This document shows, one piece after another, positions 13,113 through 27,452 of a stretch of 64,000 nucleotides of DNA. The position numbers were made by a program, and so were the translations under genes. Position 1 is the first letter of the stretch; each line of letters starts with the position of its first letter. The DNA is taken from positions 14,207,107-14,271,106 of the forward strand of contig WARS01000029.1 of assembly GCA_008933995.1 (NCBI GenBank). Reading direction: 5' to 3'. Source of the DNA: Datnioides undecimradiatus (Eukaryota > Chordata > Actinopteri > Lobotiformes > Datnioididae). Under the pieces are notes generated by a model. The model worked only from the letters and a program-made list of their open reading frames with translations, had not been told where the DNA came from and made no database searches.

Positions 13113-16100
13113 TTATCATGTTTTTAAAATCATATGTAATCTAAAGGGAAAACCTAATGTTACATTTAAACTAGTCAGTAATGTGACACTGTGATTCTGT
13201 GATTTTGATCCTCAAAGCCTCTGTCCTTCATGAAACTGGAAAAGATACTCAGCCCTTGTTCCCATCCAAAGACAACCCCTTGAACATCATACATCCTTTC
13301 CCAGAACATCATTTACAACATCTCCTCATCACTACCGACAAGATCACAGTGACTCCTGCCGGGAGCACCGAGAGTTTTGGTGTGGCTTTTGTCAACTGTG
13401 TGTCATGTGAGGCCTGCTATGTTGCCACAACCGTGCAGATTTTTTTGGTACAATATGTGATGAATACGACGGCCTGTTTCCCTGAACCCTTGAGGAACCA
13501 TTTAAACATCTCTGTTCAATTAATTACCCTAAAAGATCAGCAAATGATCTTTTAACAGATAATCCTGGCCAAATAACCTTAAAGAGATATCATTTAACAG
13601 GTGAAAACATCTCACCCTGATATGTCATGTCATAAAAATGATCTTATTGAATAGGAAATGTGTTGCAGATGAAGACTCTGATCCTTGCACTCCTCATTAT
13701 GTGTTGCTCATTATATTGGTGATCTCTGAGCTTGAGGGATTTTTCTCTACTGATGCATTTATTTTAAGGTGCTCAAGACAGAGGTGTCAAAGGCAGAATA
13801 CCTAGAATATGTAATAAATTAACCTCCAATTCTGCCTGAAATACCCCAGCAAATAAAGTATCACAGTAAGAGCAAACAGCATATTTGTTACTGTCTATGC
13901 AGTTGTGCAAAAAGAGAGAGAGAGAAAAAATACCACCCCCATTTCCCTCCCAGCTCAAAGTGTCTTAGATAGCAGACTCCCTTTGAGTGTGAAGCAGGCC
14001 TGACATCTCCCAGTGTTTCCCCGACAGATCAAGCCTTTCAACAGGCGTAGGACTTTTAAGAGGACGCCTCCAGCCATCAGGGCCTTCAGTCGGCTAGTTT
14101 TCAACAAACAGCCCCTATCCACTAACACCACTCACAGGCACAAAGAATCCCAGTCAGTTTAAGAGGAGCGGCATGCACATATTCACGCTAATGGGAACAG
14201 ACAGCGGTTAGTCAGAGACAAAGTGAATCACAAAATATGGAGCATGGCTGTTTCACAAAATAAATACATTTGGGCTATGGATATCACAGCGCAGAACAGC
14301 TCAGCAGCCAGCAGTGGAAGGGCCAGGAGGGACTTGTAGTCCTAACATCAAACAGCTGATGATTTTCTCTTCTTCTCTCCTCTCCTCCCTCTTCTCCTCT
14401 GGATTAACTGTGGATTATCAGACGCTCTCTATTGTTAATTAAAAACCTGCCATCCTGAAGAGACTACTGCTATTTATAACTAACGCTCTCTCTTCCCTCT
14501 CCTCCGCCTTTCTGACTCTCAGCTGACATCAGGTGTTAAGTTTGTCAGTTTAAATATAACTCACAAAATCATTTTTTGTTGCATCCTTTCTTTATTAAAT
14601 AGTGTACACGCAAAGGAGACAACAATCGATTAAGAGAGAAAATGTGGCAACAGTAATTAGCTGACATAAAACATAGTTTTAGCTTGTCAGTAAACAAAGA
14701 CGAGCCATCAAACAGCATTCTCAATTACCCGTTGTACAGAGTACAGATAAATTAAGTATTTTCCTCAAGTAAATATGTTAAATAGCAAAACTTTCAAACT
14801 GGTCATAGGTGACTGTATTCAATTCACACTGACACTTTAAATTCCAGATGGGTGCAACAGCTGAGAGTTTGCTAACGCTCCTCTCCATGGTCCGCCATTT
14901 CTCTCACCCTCGCCTCCCACTTTACCATCACCTTCTTCACCCCTCATCCTCATCCTCAACAAGAAATGTGAGGTTCGACAAGCGTAGCTACCAGAAGGTT
15001 AGTTCAAAATGAAGTGTGCTGGCGAAGAGCACTCATGCAGTACAATTGAGATGGACTGGCTGGTGCTTAATGGTACGAAGACTCTAAGCACTTATGGAGT
15101 AGTCCAGGCAGCCAAGCAGGGACACACTGGCAGCCATGAACGGTGCTGCTGTGTGGTGCAGGGCAGTCTCAGCATAAGTTGAGTATGTGTGTGTTGCAAT
15201 TCATATAAGTTAGTATGCAGGTGTGGACATGTACATGAGTCAGTGATGGGTTACAGTCTTGCAACAAACACAATAATGTATTTACTTTGATTGGAGGCCT
15301 GAATATGGTGTTGAGGTTCATGTAAATGATGTGTTTATGCAACGGTGTGTATGCACTTTCATTGAGTGTGTATGTTGTTTGCATGGGGAGCCTAGGCTGG
15401 TATTGGCATCTTTCACCGCCCCTGCTCTCTTTCCGTCACTCCCTCTTTGGCAAGGCTGTGAGTGCCTCCAGTGCTGAAGGAAAGAGGATGGATATGAGGC
15501 TCGCTGGCTGGCATCAGTCCCCAGGTGAGTGGGGAGATGAGGGGGAGACAGAGGGAGACATCTGCCTGCAGCATCAGAAAAGCTCCAGGAGGGGATTCCA
15601 CCAACCATTTCCAGCCTGCAACGGAGCAGCTAACAGCAGGGAGCCACCGGCAGACTGCCTGGCGTCTGCACGGATGGGTGGGAGATGCAATGCCAACGCA
15701 CTACACAGATGTACACACATGTGCATACACATGCAAGTAAACGTGTAATCACTCAATCACAGGCACACAGACACAAACACAAGCAGTAAAGCACATCCTC
15801 GCAGCAGGACAGTGAGGAGTGAAGCGGCTGGCGGCTAACCAGTGAATGCATGATTGTGTGTGTGTGTGTGTATGTGGTGGGGGATATTCTAGTTCCTTAA
15901 TTGTTTAGTAAATGTCAACACTGAAAAGATGAAGAAGTCAGTCTACTTCCATTCTTTGTCTTATGTATGTATGTGCTACCATATAGGCGCCTGCTCTAAC
16001 TGGTTCACCATCTCTAACCAGTGATATATATGCAGGCAGTAAGTAGGGAGGCAGGCAGCATGGTTGGCTTAAGCCTGTCACAACACCTGCCCTGTTCACC

Positions 16101-16739
16101 TCAATAGTCCCCAGCAGGATCAGCCCCGCATGCTGCCTGCATTTGGATCACACCATCACAGTGCCCTGCTCTGTTCCAGCTCAACACACCGCAGTTAAGC
16201 ACAGTTTAGACGCTGTTTAGAATGGCTCAGCATCATTTAACCTAGCATGGTGTCTCCTTGCAATGCAAGAATGAGGCCAGCTTGGGCTGCTTTGCAGTAT
16301 CAGAACACCATAAAAGGAAAGACGAAGCAAAACGTGATTATTGTAGAGCTGTTTGTAAATTCTAGCAACACATTTTAACATTCCTCAACACTGACTCTTA
16401 CAATAAAGGAATTTTTAATGTCATATCTTCAAAATTGCTTGACTGCTGTTGAACAAACACACACAGACATTTATCAGCAGGTTTTCAAAGTGCTCCTGAA
16501 CAGATTAAAAAAAAAATAAGTGTCAGGAGCAGTTCTTACTACTACATGTGTCCCTTCTATCTTTGTGTTACTGGAATTAAAAAGAATCTGGTGACCACTG
16601 ATAGATTTTATAGACATAGACTTTCTCTTGGTATTTTATAATTACAGAAAACTAACATGAGAAAGTACTGCATCTGAGGCAATATAGAGAAGCTATTAAA
16701 AATGCATGATAAATAGCCTCTAGTGGGGTTGTAGCGAAC

Positions 16740-17010
16740 AGAAAAATCAGCCTTGTGCTGATCAATTACCTTAATGGATACATTAACTTATATATTTTAA
16801 TTGTCAATTAAAACCAAGAACCCAAATGATGCATTGCTCTTCATAATGGCCTTTTAATGAGGTTAGATATTCATTTGCGTTTGATTCGTCAGCTGCTTAC
16901 ATTGCCAGTTGTGCTAATTCCACAACTGTTGTAACGACTCAAGAAAATACTTGGCAGCAATGAAAAGGAGGCTTCTTGATAAAAACGATGTAAATGTAAT
17001 GATGGCAGAG
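16740..17010. promoter_or_regulatory. Candidate conserved non-coding element (intronic)
   Basis: Unique, repeat-free, AT-rich sequence with several homeodomain-type TAAT/ATTA cores and CAATTA/TTAATG motifs. Its texture resembles vertebrate conserved non-coding elements. This is inference from composition only; no alignment was possible. Confidence 0.25.
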
Positions 17011-18142
17011 GTCTCATAATAAGGAATCTCCCTAAATGGGATTCATGTGAGGTATTAAACATGCACAAATCTAGAGTTTAGACACGTTATGCTGTATGGG
17101 TTAAGTATGTGAAAAGATGTCATTGCACACTGTATAGGTTACTGTAATACTATACAGATAATATAGTATCACATCCGTTTTCATAAACAGGCCAACGACA
17201 TTGGGTGTGGCAGTGAGGGGGTGGGGGGCTCCAATTTGGACTCACCCGTACTCTTTTGGCAGCCCATTTTTTCAAATCACACATACAATATATAGGGAGG
17301 TGGGCATGTTTTCCAGTGGTAAAATCACTGCTATTTCTAGTGAGAAGCTCTTCAGCGTGTTAGCGAGGTGTTATGACTAAGCCATTATTTGTTTCCTGAG
17401 GAGCAGCAGGTTGCCCAACGTGTGAGATGAGAAAATGAGTGTACTTCGAGCGGGTGTCCTGCCTGCTGGCCCCACTGTGTAATTTCACCTTTCATTCCCC
17501 CCTCTATGCACACACACAAACACATACACACACCAAATAATGAAAACTCCCTCAACATACCTATGCAAAATTACATATAGGTAAATAGATAAGCACAAAC
17601 AAGAGCCAAAGAGATTTATGCATGACTATACTGAAATTATTGGCATAAAATCAAGCTAAACATATTCACGTATGCCAATGTGTGATGCATAGCGAGGTAT
17701 ACAATCATATGTTGCAAGGTACACATGGCAAGAGACTCCACTTGCACATTGCTTGTCATTATTATGTGCCTTTTTTGTTGTATTATGTGACTAAGAGCCC
17801 TGTACTGCAGACATGAAAGCATCTTCATCTCCTGCTGTCATCAGGCATGGCTCACACAACGCACTATAGACTCTTTGATCTAGAGTGGTAGCTACCAAAT
17901 GAAACGCATAGCTGCAAGACCCTCTATTTTACTATGTATCTCCAGGCAATTACCTTCCTATTCTCTGAGTAATGTTAGGTTCAAAGTCTCAAAAAGTTCA
18001 TTTGAACTTCTGACACTGTTGTCAAAACAGATATTATAATGTTTTACTTGGAGTAGAGGCATTCTGTGATGACACATGCCAACTTGTTTAAATTTCAAAT
18101 TATTCACTTGTTTGTCTTTTGTTTTTGTATGGTTTTAGAAAT

Positions 18143-18290
18143 ATATTATTATTATTATTATTATTATCATTATTAATAATAATAATAATAGTAATAATAA
18201 TAGTAATAATAATAATAGTAATAATAATAATAACAATAATAATAATTAATAATTATTATTAATAATTATTATTATTAATAATTAATATCC
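18143..18290. repeat. Compound (ATT)n-(AAT)n repeat, self-complementary
   Basis: A run of ATT units (about 18143-18175) is followed by AAT/AAT-AGT units (about 18176-18245) and then alternating TAATAATTATTATT blocks to about 18290. ATT and AAT units are reverse complements, so the tract can fold on itself. Confidence 0.93.
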
Positions 18291-21200
18291 TTTAAAAAAG
18301 AACTTTGTGTAATACATGCTGCTCATCGAGTTATTCCCAGACCGTGTCAGTGGTAGAGTCTGTCATTCAGAAGTCATGGGTGTACAGAAGCATCAAAAGG
18401 GGTGAAGGTGGAGTGGCAGTTTGTAGGGATCATCAGACCTATGAGCCAGTGATGCTAACACACCTTGAGAGGTCCGGCTTCTTCTCCCCAGAAACAGGCA
18501 AATCTGTTCGGTCAGTCTTGAATTTAGCGGCATTTTAAGATGAGGCGGTGGGGAGAAAAAAACATTTCACATTGTCAAAATAAATGTGTCACACTCACTG
18601 CTTCCATCGTCTCCTGTCCTCTGATGTCTTGCCCCTTGCTGCTGCTGCAGCAACTTGAGGTAGTGCTATTTTTAAGGGCCAGCACTCCCCAGCATTCGAA
18701 AAGGTGCCCTGTCACCAGCTTCATGTCAAAGTACACCTTACTTACCTTAAAGAGGGTCAACTCCTTAGTGGAGAGCATTTGAGTGAGTTTGCAAAAAGAT
18801 AAATGCAAAGAATAAAGGACCACACTGCCTCAAATACTAGCAGTACAGTCAGAGCATATCATGTGGTATGTATTCAGCCGTTTAAATAACTAAATTCATA
18901 AACAGAGCCACGTCCCCCGCACACATGCATCTACAGTAGATCCCTCTCCCACTCACTCATTCAACACATCTTTTCCTCCTGGGTTGCCAAGGCAGCAGCC
19001 ACTGTTGCAGTCAGGAGGCTCCCACTCTTCGTTCCCAAGGCCCTGCTTCCACCAACACAAACGCAAAGACACACACTTGCCCACGTAGCAGCTCAGGGAC
19101 AAACACACACACGTAAACCACCCCCTCGTGGTGGCTCCCTGAGCCTTGGGGCCTGTGGACTGTAGCCTGCAGTGTGTGGGCTGGTTCGCTGGCTGTGCAG
19201 CTGAGAAATAGAAGGGAAGCTGACAGACAGAGAAGCCCCTTTAAGTCTTTGATAACCCTGTTACGTCAGGATTGTGAAACCTACTCTGGTGCACCTGCTT
19301 GGGCTCAGCGCAGACTGAGCAAGCCTATAAGTCCACAGCCATTCACCCTCAGCTCTGCAGCACACATGCTGGGACAAAGAGACCGTCTGGCTCTGTCCTG
19401 CCCAGGTACGGTGCACTCAAGAGTGGAGGGTCGAAGGGCGAGAAACCAACCCTGAGGCACAATCAGCCTGTGGATCTGAGGCCGACACAGGGGACAGTCA
19501 CAACCTCTGTGTTCCATGTAAAGGGCACTCAGAGTGGAATGAGAGGGGACAGAGGCAGTCTGAAGTGAGGGTCACAGGAGGAGTGCACAGTGCAGCCAAG
19601 CAAGTTCTCAGGACGTCCATTTCTGGGTCCCAAGCAGAGGGAGGAGGAGGAGACTGGAGGGGGGTGAGTTAAGAGAGGAGGAGAGAGACAGGACATTCTC
19701 TGGACCTGGGACCCTGAAACTTTAATGTGTGTCTGGCTGCTTGTGTCTGCACTTCTGAGCCTGGCAGCTCTCTTAATACCTGGCTTTGGAGATGTCAAAT
19801 CCTTTTTTCATCTCTTTCCCTGTCAGCTTTGTTCACGCTATCTCCAGCCTTCAGCCCATTTCAGGTTAAGATAAATAAAGCTTGTATGTGAGATATAAAC
19901 ACTGCAAAATCTCCTTTAGCATGATTTCAGTAAGGATTTAAAAAGTATGTATAGTTTGTCACCACAACAGACAACATTGCATTTGTGTTGTTTAGGTGTT
20001 CTGGAAGATGTAAATGGATTTCAACGTACAATCAAACACAGAGATAATGGTGAGTTTTGTTTCCATCACTCTCGTAATGATGTGAAAACAGCTCAGCATC
20101 CAATCTGAAGTACAAAGAGAATCAGCTTTGCTCCTGAGCGTGTTATCAATGTATATTTCAGTAGCAACAAAGAGCTGTGGGTAAACTGAGGTTTATATGG
20201 TGAATATTTGATTTGCACCCTGTTAGACTGACAGACCTTGTGCAGGAGCTAAGCTCCACCCGCCTGTCCTTGCAAATCAGGGTAAGATGCATATTTTATG
20301 TTTGCAATATTTGTGGGTGCACTTGATGTTCCATAACAGAAATGGAACGACAATGAAACTAAAGTGCGTTGCATGAACCACAGACGTGTGAGTGCAAAGC
20401 AAGCCAAATCCAGCAAACCTGAGATGGTTTTTGCACCTCCTGTATATGAAAAAAGCGTACCTGTCCTTATGTAAGAATTGGGTTCGCAGCAGCCTTTCAC
20501 ATGGTACTGAAGCTGCTGTCTGTCAGAGGTGCTCTGGCTTGAACTACTCCACAGCTGACATCACAGTCCATCTATTTTTCATCGCCAACATCTGCTTGGC
20601 TTGCTACATTGTCACTATGATTTGCATCAGCTCCCCAGATTCCATGTATAAAACCAACACATGGAAGGTGACTAGAGTAGTGTGCACAAAAGGCTTCCGT
20701 CAGTGTGCTTTGGGATGACGTCTTTACAAGACACGATTTGATGTAGAGATAAGAATTATTTCATCAGCACAAACAGAAAAAAATCCTGTTATATCTATAA
20801 AGAGGTGTGTAAAGTTTGGTGTTGGATGCTGGAAATAAGCAAATTCTGTGACTACCTGTGGACAAAAATACATAGCAGCTGGTGCACATGATGAACCATT
20901 TACTCTACAAGCACCTCAAATATCTTATCTGTCTCTACAGCTACTGTTAGTGTTACTGTAATTTTACTGTCTTACTGACGCACTATGAAAATCCAAAATA
21001 CTGTTTACCTTAAGAAAATACAATCTCCAACACCCCTCCCCCCACCATCTACCCAACACAATCAATTCTTGTTCCAGCATGAAAAGCCATTTCCTTCTCC
21101 TCAATGTCATTATGAAAACAAATGCTTTCTTTTCAGAAATGATCAGAAATGCAGCCGATGCAGAAAAATTATCTCGAAAAACAACTAACTGACAAGGATC

Positions 21201-24002
21201 AGTCAATTCCATTTCTCTGTGTGTTTGTGTCTGAGCCTGTGTGCTGTGCATGGACATATATAGATGTCTATGCATGCTGATTCAGTATTTTGCAAAGTCC
21301 ACTTCAATTTTTCGTACCCCTGCAAAAAAGTACATCTCAGTAGAAAGTGGTTGCCTCCACTGTTGCTCAAGATGTGAGCTTTCAGACTGGCAATTTTTGT
21401 TTAAAAAGATGTTTTGCCTTTTTAAAGAAATAATGAACAGCAAGTGCTGCAAGTAGAAGCATTTATAAAACAGAGTGAGAGACAAAGCCAAAATGCCCTT
21501 GTCATATGCATTTGTACTGTGCTTTCTCTCCTCTGTAGAGGACATGGTAATACAGTATACGCACTTAATTCAATCAAGGAAACACTTAAGATATCTTCTC
21601 TTTAAGAATATGCAGGCAGACATGAAATTTACAAGTGGAGGCCTGGAGCTTATGTGCAAGCATGTGTGGGCTGCAGTTAGGTGTGTGTAAGCTAGCCTTA
21701 AATAAAAGATTAACCTGCATGTCCCTGCCGTGTTATGAGAGCACCAGGCAGAGGTAGTTGTGCAAGCAGGCAGGCAAGAAGGTAGGCAAGCAGACAGGCA
21801 TGCAGAGAGCAAGAAAGACACCCAGAGGTGGCTTTCTACCAGCTGAAGTCAATCAGGGTGACAGTTGGAGCTGGAGTGTCTACGCCTGCTCGCATCCACC
21901 CAACCCTCACACCACGCCGGCGTCATTGGAGCTGACAAGACCAAGTCCACAGGAAGCCGAGAGGACCTGTCTATCTCTCCTACCTTTGAGAGGTTCATGT
22001 GCCTCATACCTTGTCGGCAAACACTCACAAGATGGTCAAGGCACAAACACAGATGGGAAACATATATTGTGAGATGCAAGTAAGAAAAGACCAGCGGGTA
22101 ATAACTTGTCCAAGTGAGTGCATTTGTCTGCCTTTGAAATAGCGAAGTTGTCAGAAACGTAGAATACAACACTTGATGCAATCACTTGTACTCGTGGTAC
22201 TGTATGCATACCAAAGGGCTGCTTGATTCATTGAATTCATTGGTCGGAATACATCAGTCTCGTAATGATAAAATATTAAAATGATTATCCGAGTACATGT
22301 TTTAAAATTTTCAGTATGTGAATTTATTTAAATTCTTAAACTTTGCTCTATAATCCTCATGCTCTTCCCACTGCATAATAGAATAGGAAGGCCTTAACAT
22401 TCCCGTCATTATGAATAATATGTAGCTACAGCACACTCTAACTATCCTCAAGAAGTTTCATACTAAAAATTTAGCCCAGTAAAAGATATCCTCTCTCAAA
22501 CTTGAATTACTCAGAAATCTGAATAAAAATGTCTACCTTTCTGCCATCCGTGTGCAGCTTTATATGACGAATGGGAAATGGTACAGGTGTATACATATAT
22601 CAGCCTGAAAAAATGTTGTTCACTTTACTTCCCAGCATCCTTGTCTTTACCCCTCCCTATCCCAAACCTGGCTTAGTCTGTTAATGATTTGGATGACTGT
22701 TAGAGAGTATAAAGCCTCTTGGCATTCTCTGCTAGAAGAGGGGATCTGTGCTTTGTTAGCCTAAAAGTTTGCACGAGGAAATTGCACCCATGGGAGAGCA
22801 AAACAGGCATACACCACAGGGGGAGATGGAGGGAGGGCTGGTTTTATTTATAACTTTTTGCGTTGATGCTAAGTCATCAGAGAGACCTTGTAGTGCAGAG
22901 CAGAGAAGTACCCTAAATGGTTTTGAAGTGAGCGAACAAACATTTCTACCTCTCTCACATTCCCCATTTAGGGGCCCGAGCAGGTTTACAGCAATTCTGT
23001 TCATTCTTTTTTTTTTTTTTTAACTCTCTCCAAATATCTGCTGTTAGCTTGGTTCCTCACTGCTGCTTGGCAAATCACACTTGAGGGGAATATCGGGTGG
23101 AGAGAGAACATGGTGATGGTGATGATGATAGCATGTGGTATCCCAGTGTTATTTTTGTTCACACCATCCTCCATTATCCTGGTGTATCTGACTCTCAGAC
23201 TCCATTTTGTGGCCCATTACAGAGGAAGAGGAAGAGGAAGATGGCCCTAAAGAGGAATTGTAGAGCTGCAGAATATGCTTCAAAGAAAAAGGGAACAGAA
23301 GGAGGCAAGAACGGCTGGGCCAGTGGCCATCTCTGGTTAGCAGTCAAAACTGTCATTCCTATTGGCCCTCGGTTGTACTTAATCTACTACAGGAAATACA
23401 ATTCTGTCGTCATGTTTGCGTATGGATCTGTGTATGTGTGTGTTTACTCTCCTCACATTGCTTTCTATCCCGACGATGGCTTGGTGATCTAGACTGCCTG
23501 CCTGCCGGTCTGCCTGCCTGCCTGGTGCTCTTTAATGAGATTATCAGGAGAAGAGTGTCAGTAAGTAGGATCTAAAATGAAAGCCATTATGGAGCATTAT
23601 CACAGAGCTGCACCCCCCTCCACACACGCCCCCACCCACCGATCCATCTGCTGTATGGCCACCCACACAGCCACTACGCCCAGATTACAGCCATGATTAG
23701 CAGCGCGAAGTGCTGCTTAATTTGAACACCTCTGGAGAACATGTGGCACTTTGCTGCATTGCTGAGTCACAGTGCTTGAACACACACAGAGCTTGATTTC
23801 TTCTTGTGGAAGACAGCACATGCAATGACTACTCAAACACTTAAATTGTCTGGAAAGATGTTGAACTGTGGGCTTGTGTACACATGTGTGAGCTATTAAT
23901 TTCATCATTCAATTCTTTACATGCGTGGACACAGTCAATGTGCAACGTAGAGCCAGACTATTTTACCCACACCTACACTTGGATCTTTTAGCAGCATGTG
24001 AA

Positions 24003-24036
24003 CAGGCTGTCTTCTTCACCAGGCTGTCTTCTTCAC
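24003..24036. repeat. 17-base perfect tandem duplication
   Basis: The unit CAGGCTGTCTTCTTCAC occurs twice back to back in the intron about 550 bases downstream (in elavl4 direction) of the common exon. Confidence 0.95.
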
Positions 24037-24394
24037 CATGTCTGTCTTTCTTAATGACTATTTTATTATTATCATTTTACTGTTATGTGACTGAATTAAG
24101 ATAAATTGCCATTTAGATGAATTATTCTTAAAAAGAGGGAAATCCAGTCTTAGAGTCCCAGGATCAGGTCAATTAATATTGTCAGACTAGAATGCAAGCA
24201 ACTAAATCCCTTCCTGCTCTAGGGGAGCTCAGTATCGAAGCTCATCTTGTGCTTTTCCCTTTTCTCTTTCCGTTGGAGGAATTGCCTTTGAGGACCACCA
24301 AACACATAGCATACTATGTTATTTCCTTTCTATTTCCCTTCTTTCTGTCATTTTGTCAATGAAAACATTTTGATTTTACCTACGGGGATTTTCA

Positions 24395-24907
<513 letters not shown>

Positions 24908-27393
24908 TCATTAGCTAAGGCTTCTGTAATGTATTTAGCAGTGTGGAACATTGAATGTGTAGCACGACTGACAAGAGTCTGACAAAGTGGTTATTTTCAA
25001 AACTAATTTTCTAAAAAGCATGACTTTTGTTGCATTAAGTCAAATTAACAGTATGGGTGAAAAGCGCTTTTAAAGGCCTATTTCCAGATACCTCAAAAGT
25101 ACATTTCAGAAGTTTTACAAAAGCTTTGTACAAATCGTATATCACCATTTTGTGGAATTGCAATACAATTAATTCTTGCAGGGATTCAAATGTTATAGTG
25201 GTGCAGTCAAACCCCCAGTTTGAAAAAGGGTTACTGAGTGCATTTTTACTTTTGGGGGATAATATGACAATATATAGCATGTGCTGATTAGTCACAAAGA
25301 GGTTTACCAGGTTTGATTTGGTTTGGTTGTGAGGAAATGTTGCCAATCAGTATGCAGCACTGCTTTATATCAATTTTGTAATTACTGGATTTTGCATCAA
25401 TGTGATGAAGTACCTTGATTTGTCAGGTATTTAATTCGTTATTTTTGATTCTTTTTATAGTGTAAAGCAGAGTAAATAAATGGCTGAAAATGAGTCTTTA
25501 GGGATAACAGTTTTCAGTGACAGCGGGCTTATATTTGAGCAGTTACAATTTTATCAAATTGCTGAAAAACAAATTGCCTCTCATGTCACCATGCCTGTAT
25601 TATTTATTCAAGCTTTGCTAAACCTTGTTTTGGAATCACAAAATAAACACATTATGAAAAGACACTGTACACATTCAACATCTCTAAACGCTGAGATATA
25701 TAACAAATACTCAACACAGAGAGGATGTACAGTTAAATAAGACAGAAAGGGGGCAGCCCTTCACCTTGCCACTTGACTGCTGATGCTGCTGCTGTGACAG
25801 AGAGAAGTTTGTGTTTTCATATTTGGTTTTGCAGAGCATCTCATGATCAGAGTGTTCAAAAAGGAACTGAGAGCCCGGTGTAAGTGTGAGAGTAAAAAAA
25901 CAGCAAAAAAAGGTGTGAGAGTCAAAAGTTGGAGGAGGAGGGAGGAAGGTTGCACTTTGCTGTTGTACCAGAGCTCTCTGATACATATTTAATACAAATG
26001 CTTATTCTAAGTGAACATTATTCTCCAACAAAAGCAATGTGTGAACTAAAATTATTCATACATTTGAATAAAAACATTGGTTTGATCAAATTAATAGCTT
26101 TTGTTGCTTATGTATGTGTGGGGAGTCTCAGTGTTTTGCAAATGAAAAGTGAAGAGAAATGGGAAAGGATAAAACTTGAAACTTAAAAACGTGGATGGAT
26201 TGAAGATGGATGCAGTGTTATAAAGGCACAGAGCGTCATTCTGTCTTGGGTCAAGCTTCGCCACAGCAAGACAGGATGTTTTCGAAGTTGTCTTAGCTCT
26301 TGAATGTCCTGTAGTATGCCCCTTACACTGATAATAGATCCTGTGCCCCCTGTATCTTTCTGCATTTGTGTGTTGTGTTCTCACTTTGTGCACCAATAGA
26401 TGTTGAGCATAAAGGATCACAGTAAACTAAAGCACATTCTGAGAAAGAGGCCTGCGCTTACTTGAGCACAAAGTATAAAGTTGCCATCGCATTGCTGCAA
26501 AAGCCCTGTAATGACCTAACATGCTGAAATCCAAATTAAGATGCAAATATTCTTTAATCTGATTCAATCAAATTTTTAAAGTCATCACTCAGATCTCTCT
26601 CTTTCTCCCGCCTGTTCAACCATTCAGCTCTCGGTCTATTTTTAACTATTCTTAAGTACAAGCAGACAGGCTGCACTTGGAAGCGGGGCTGGTTTTAGCA
26701 AGGGAGGAACGGCACACGAGTCGTATTGCACTCTATTTCTGGATTATCAAAAGACTGGACCTGTGTTCTAATAATATAGCTCAAAGAGGAATTTAAAAAT
26801 TTCGCAGTTTGTCCAGAAATAGTTTTCAAAACCATTTTAGACATTTAAAATGCGCGTACTTCCCGGCTTTAATCCCTTTACTTTTATCTATCTACCTCCC
26901 TGTTGCGGTAAGCAGAGATGACGATGATGATGATAAATGAAACAGTTGCAGAAAGAATAACTCTTCATTAAACAAATATGACCAAACTGTGATAAGAATA
27001 TTAAGAAAATGTACAATAAAAATGTTATTTATTTAAATTAACTATTGGATTGCTGAGTAAATCGCTTTAAGTACAGTTTGCTGGTACACCATCAAATAGA
27101 TTAGTAAGAAAAGTCAAACAGTGTGCAGTTCATTTCAAGTTTGAAAACCCTGTAGTCTTAATCCAGGTACATAAAACTAGGAATATCTCTATCTCTAACT
27201 CTACCTGTAATGTTATGAGATGGCATACAGGAGCTTACTTGGGTGGAAACATCCATCTTTTCTCTGGCTTTAGGAAGACCTTTCAAAAAATACTGCATTT
27301 CATGTCATTTAGTGTTCTTCTTTTCCTCAATCTAAGTGTTTAGGAGCAGAACCAACAAAATGTCAGCCTTAAATCAGTTTTCATCCTCTCATT

Positions 27394-27394
<1 letters not shown>

Positions 27395-27449
<55 letters not shown>
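27395..27449. repeat. (CA)n microsatellite, about 27 units
   Basis: The longest uninterrupted dinucleotide run in the window; likely highly polymorphic. Confidence 0.97.

Positions 27450-27452
<3 letters not shown>

Noticed and set aside
15326-15748. 140-codon plus-strand open frame
   Set aside because: Overlapped by similarly long frames in other phases and on the opposite strand; no family resemblance; GC-richer intronic patch explains the lack of stops.
23097-23492. 131-codon plus-strand open frame in the RRM1 intron
   Set aside because: No recognisable domain, composition follows local nucleotide bias (GAGGAAG runs give Arg-Lys), no splice or promoter context.
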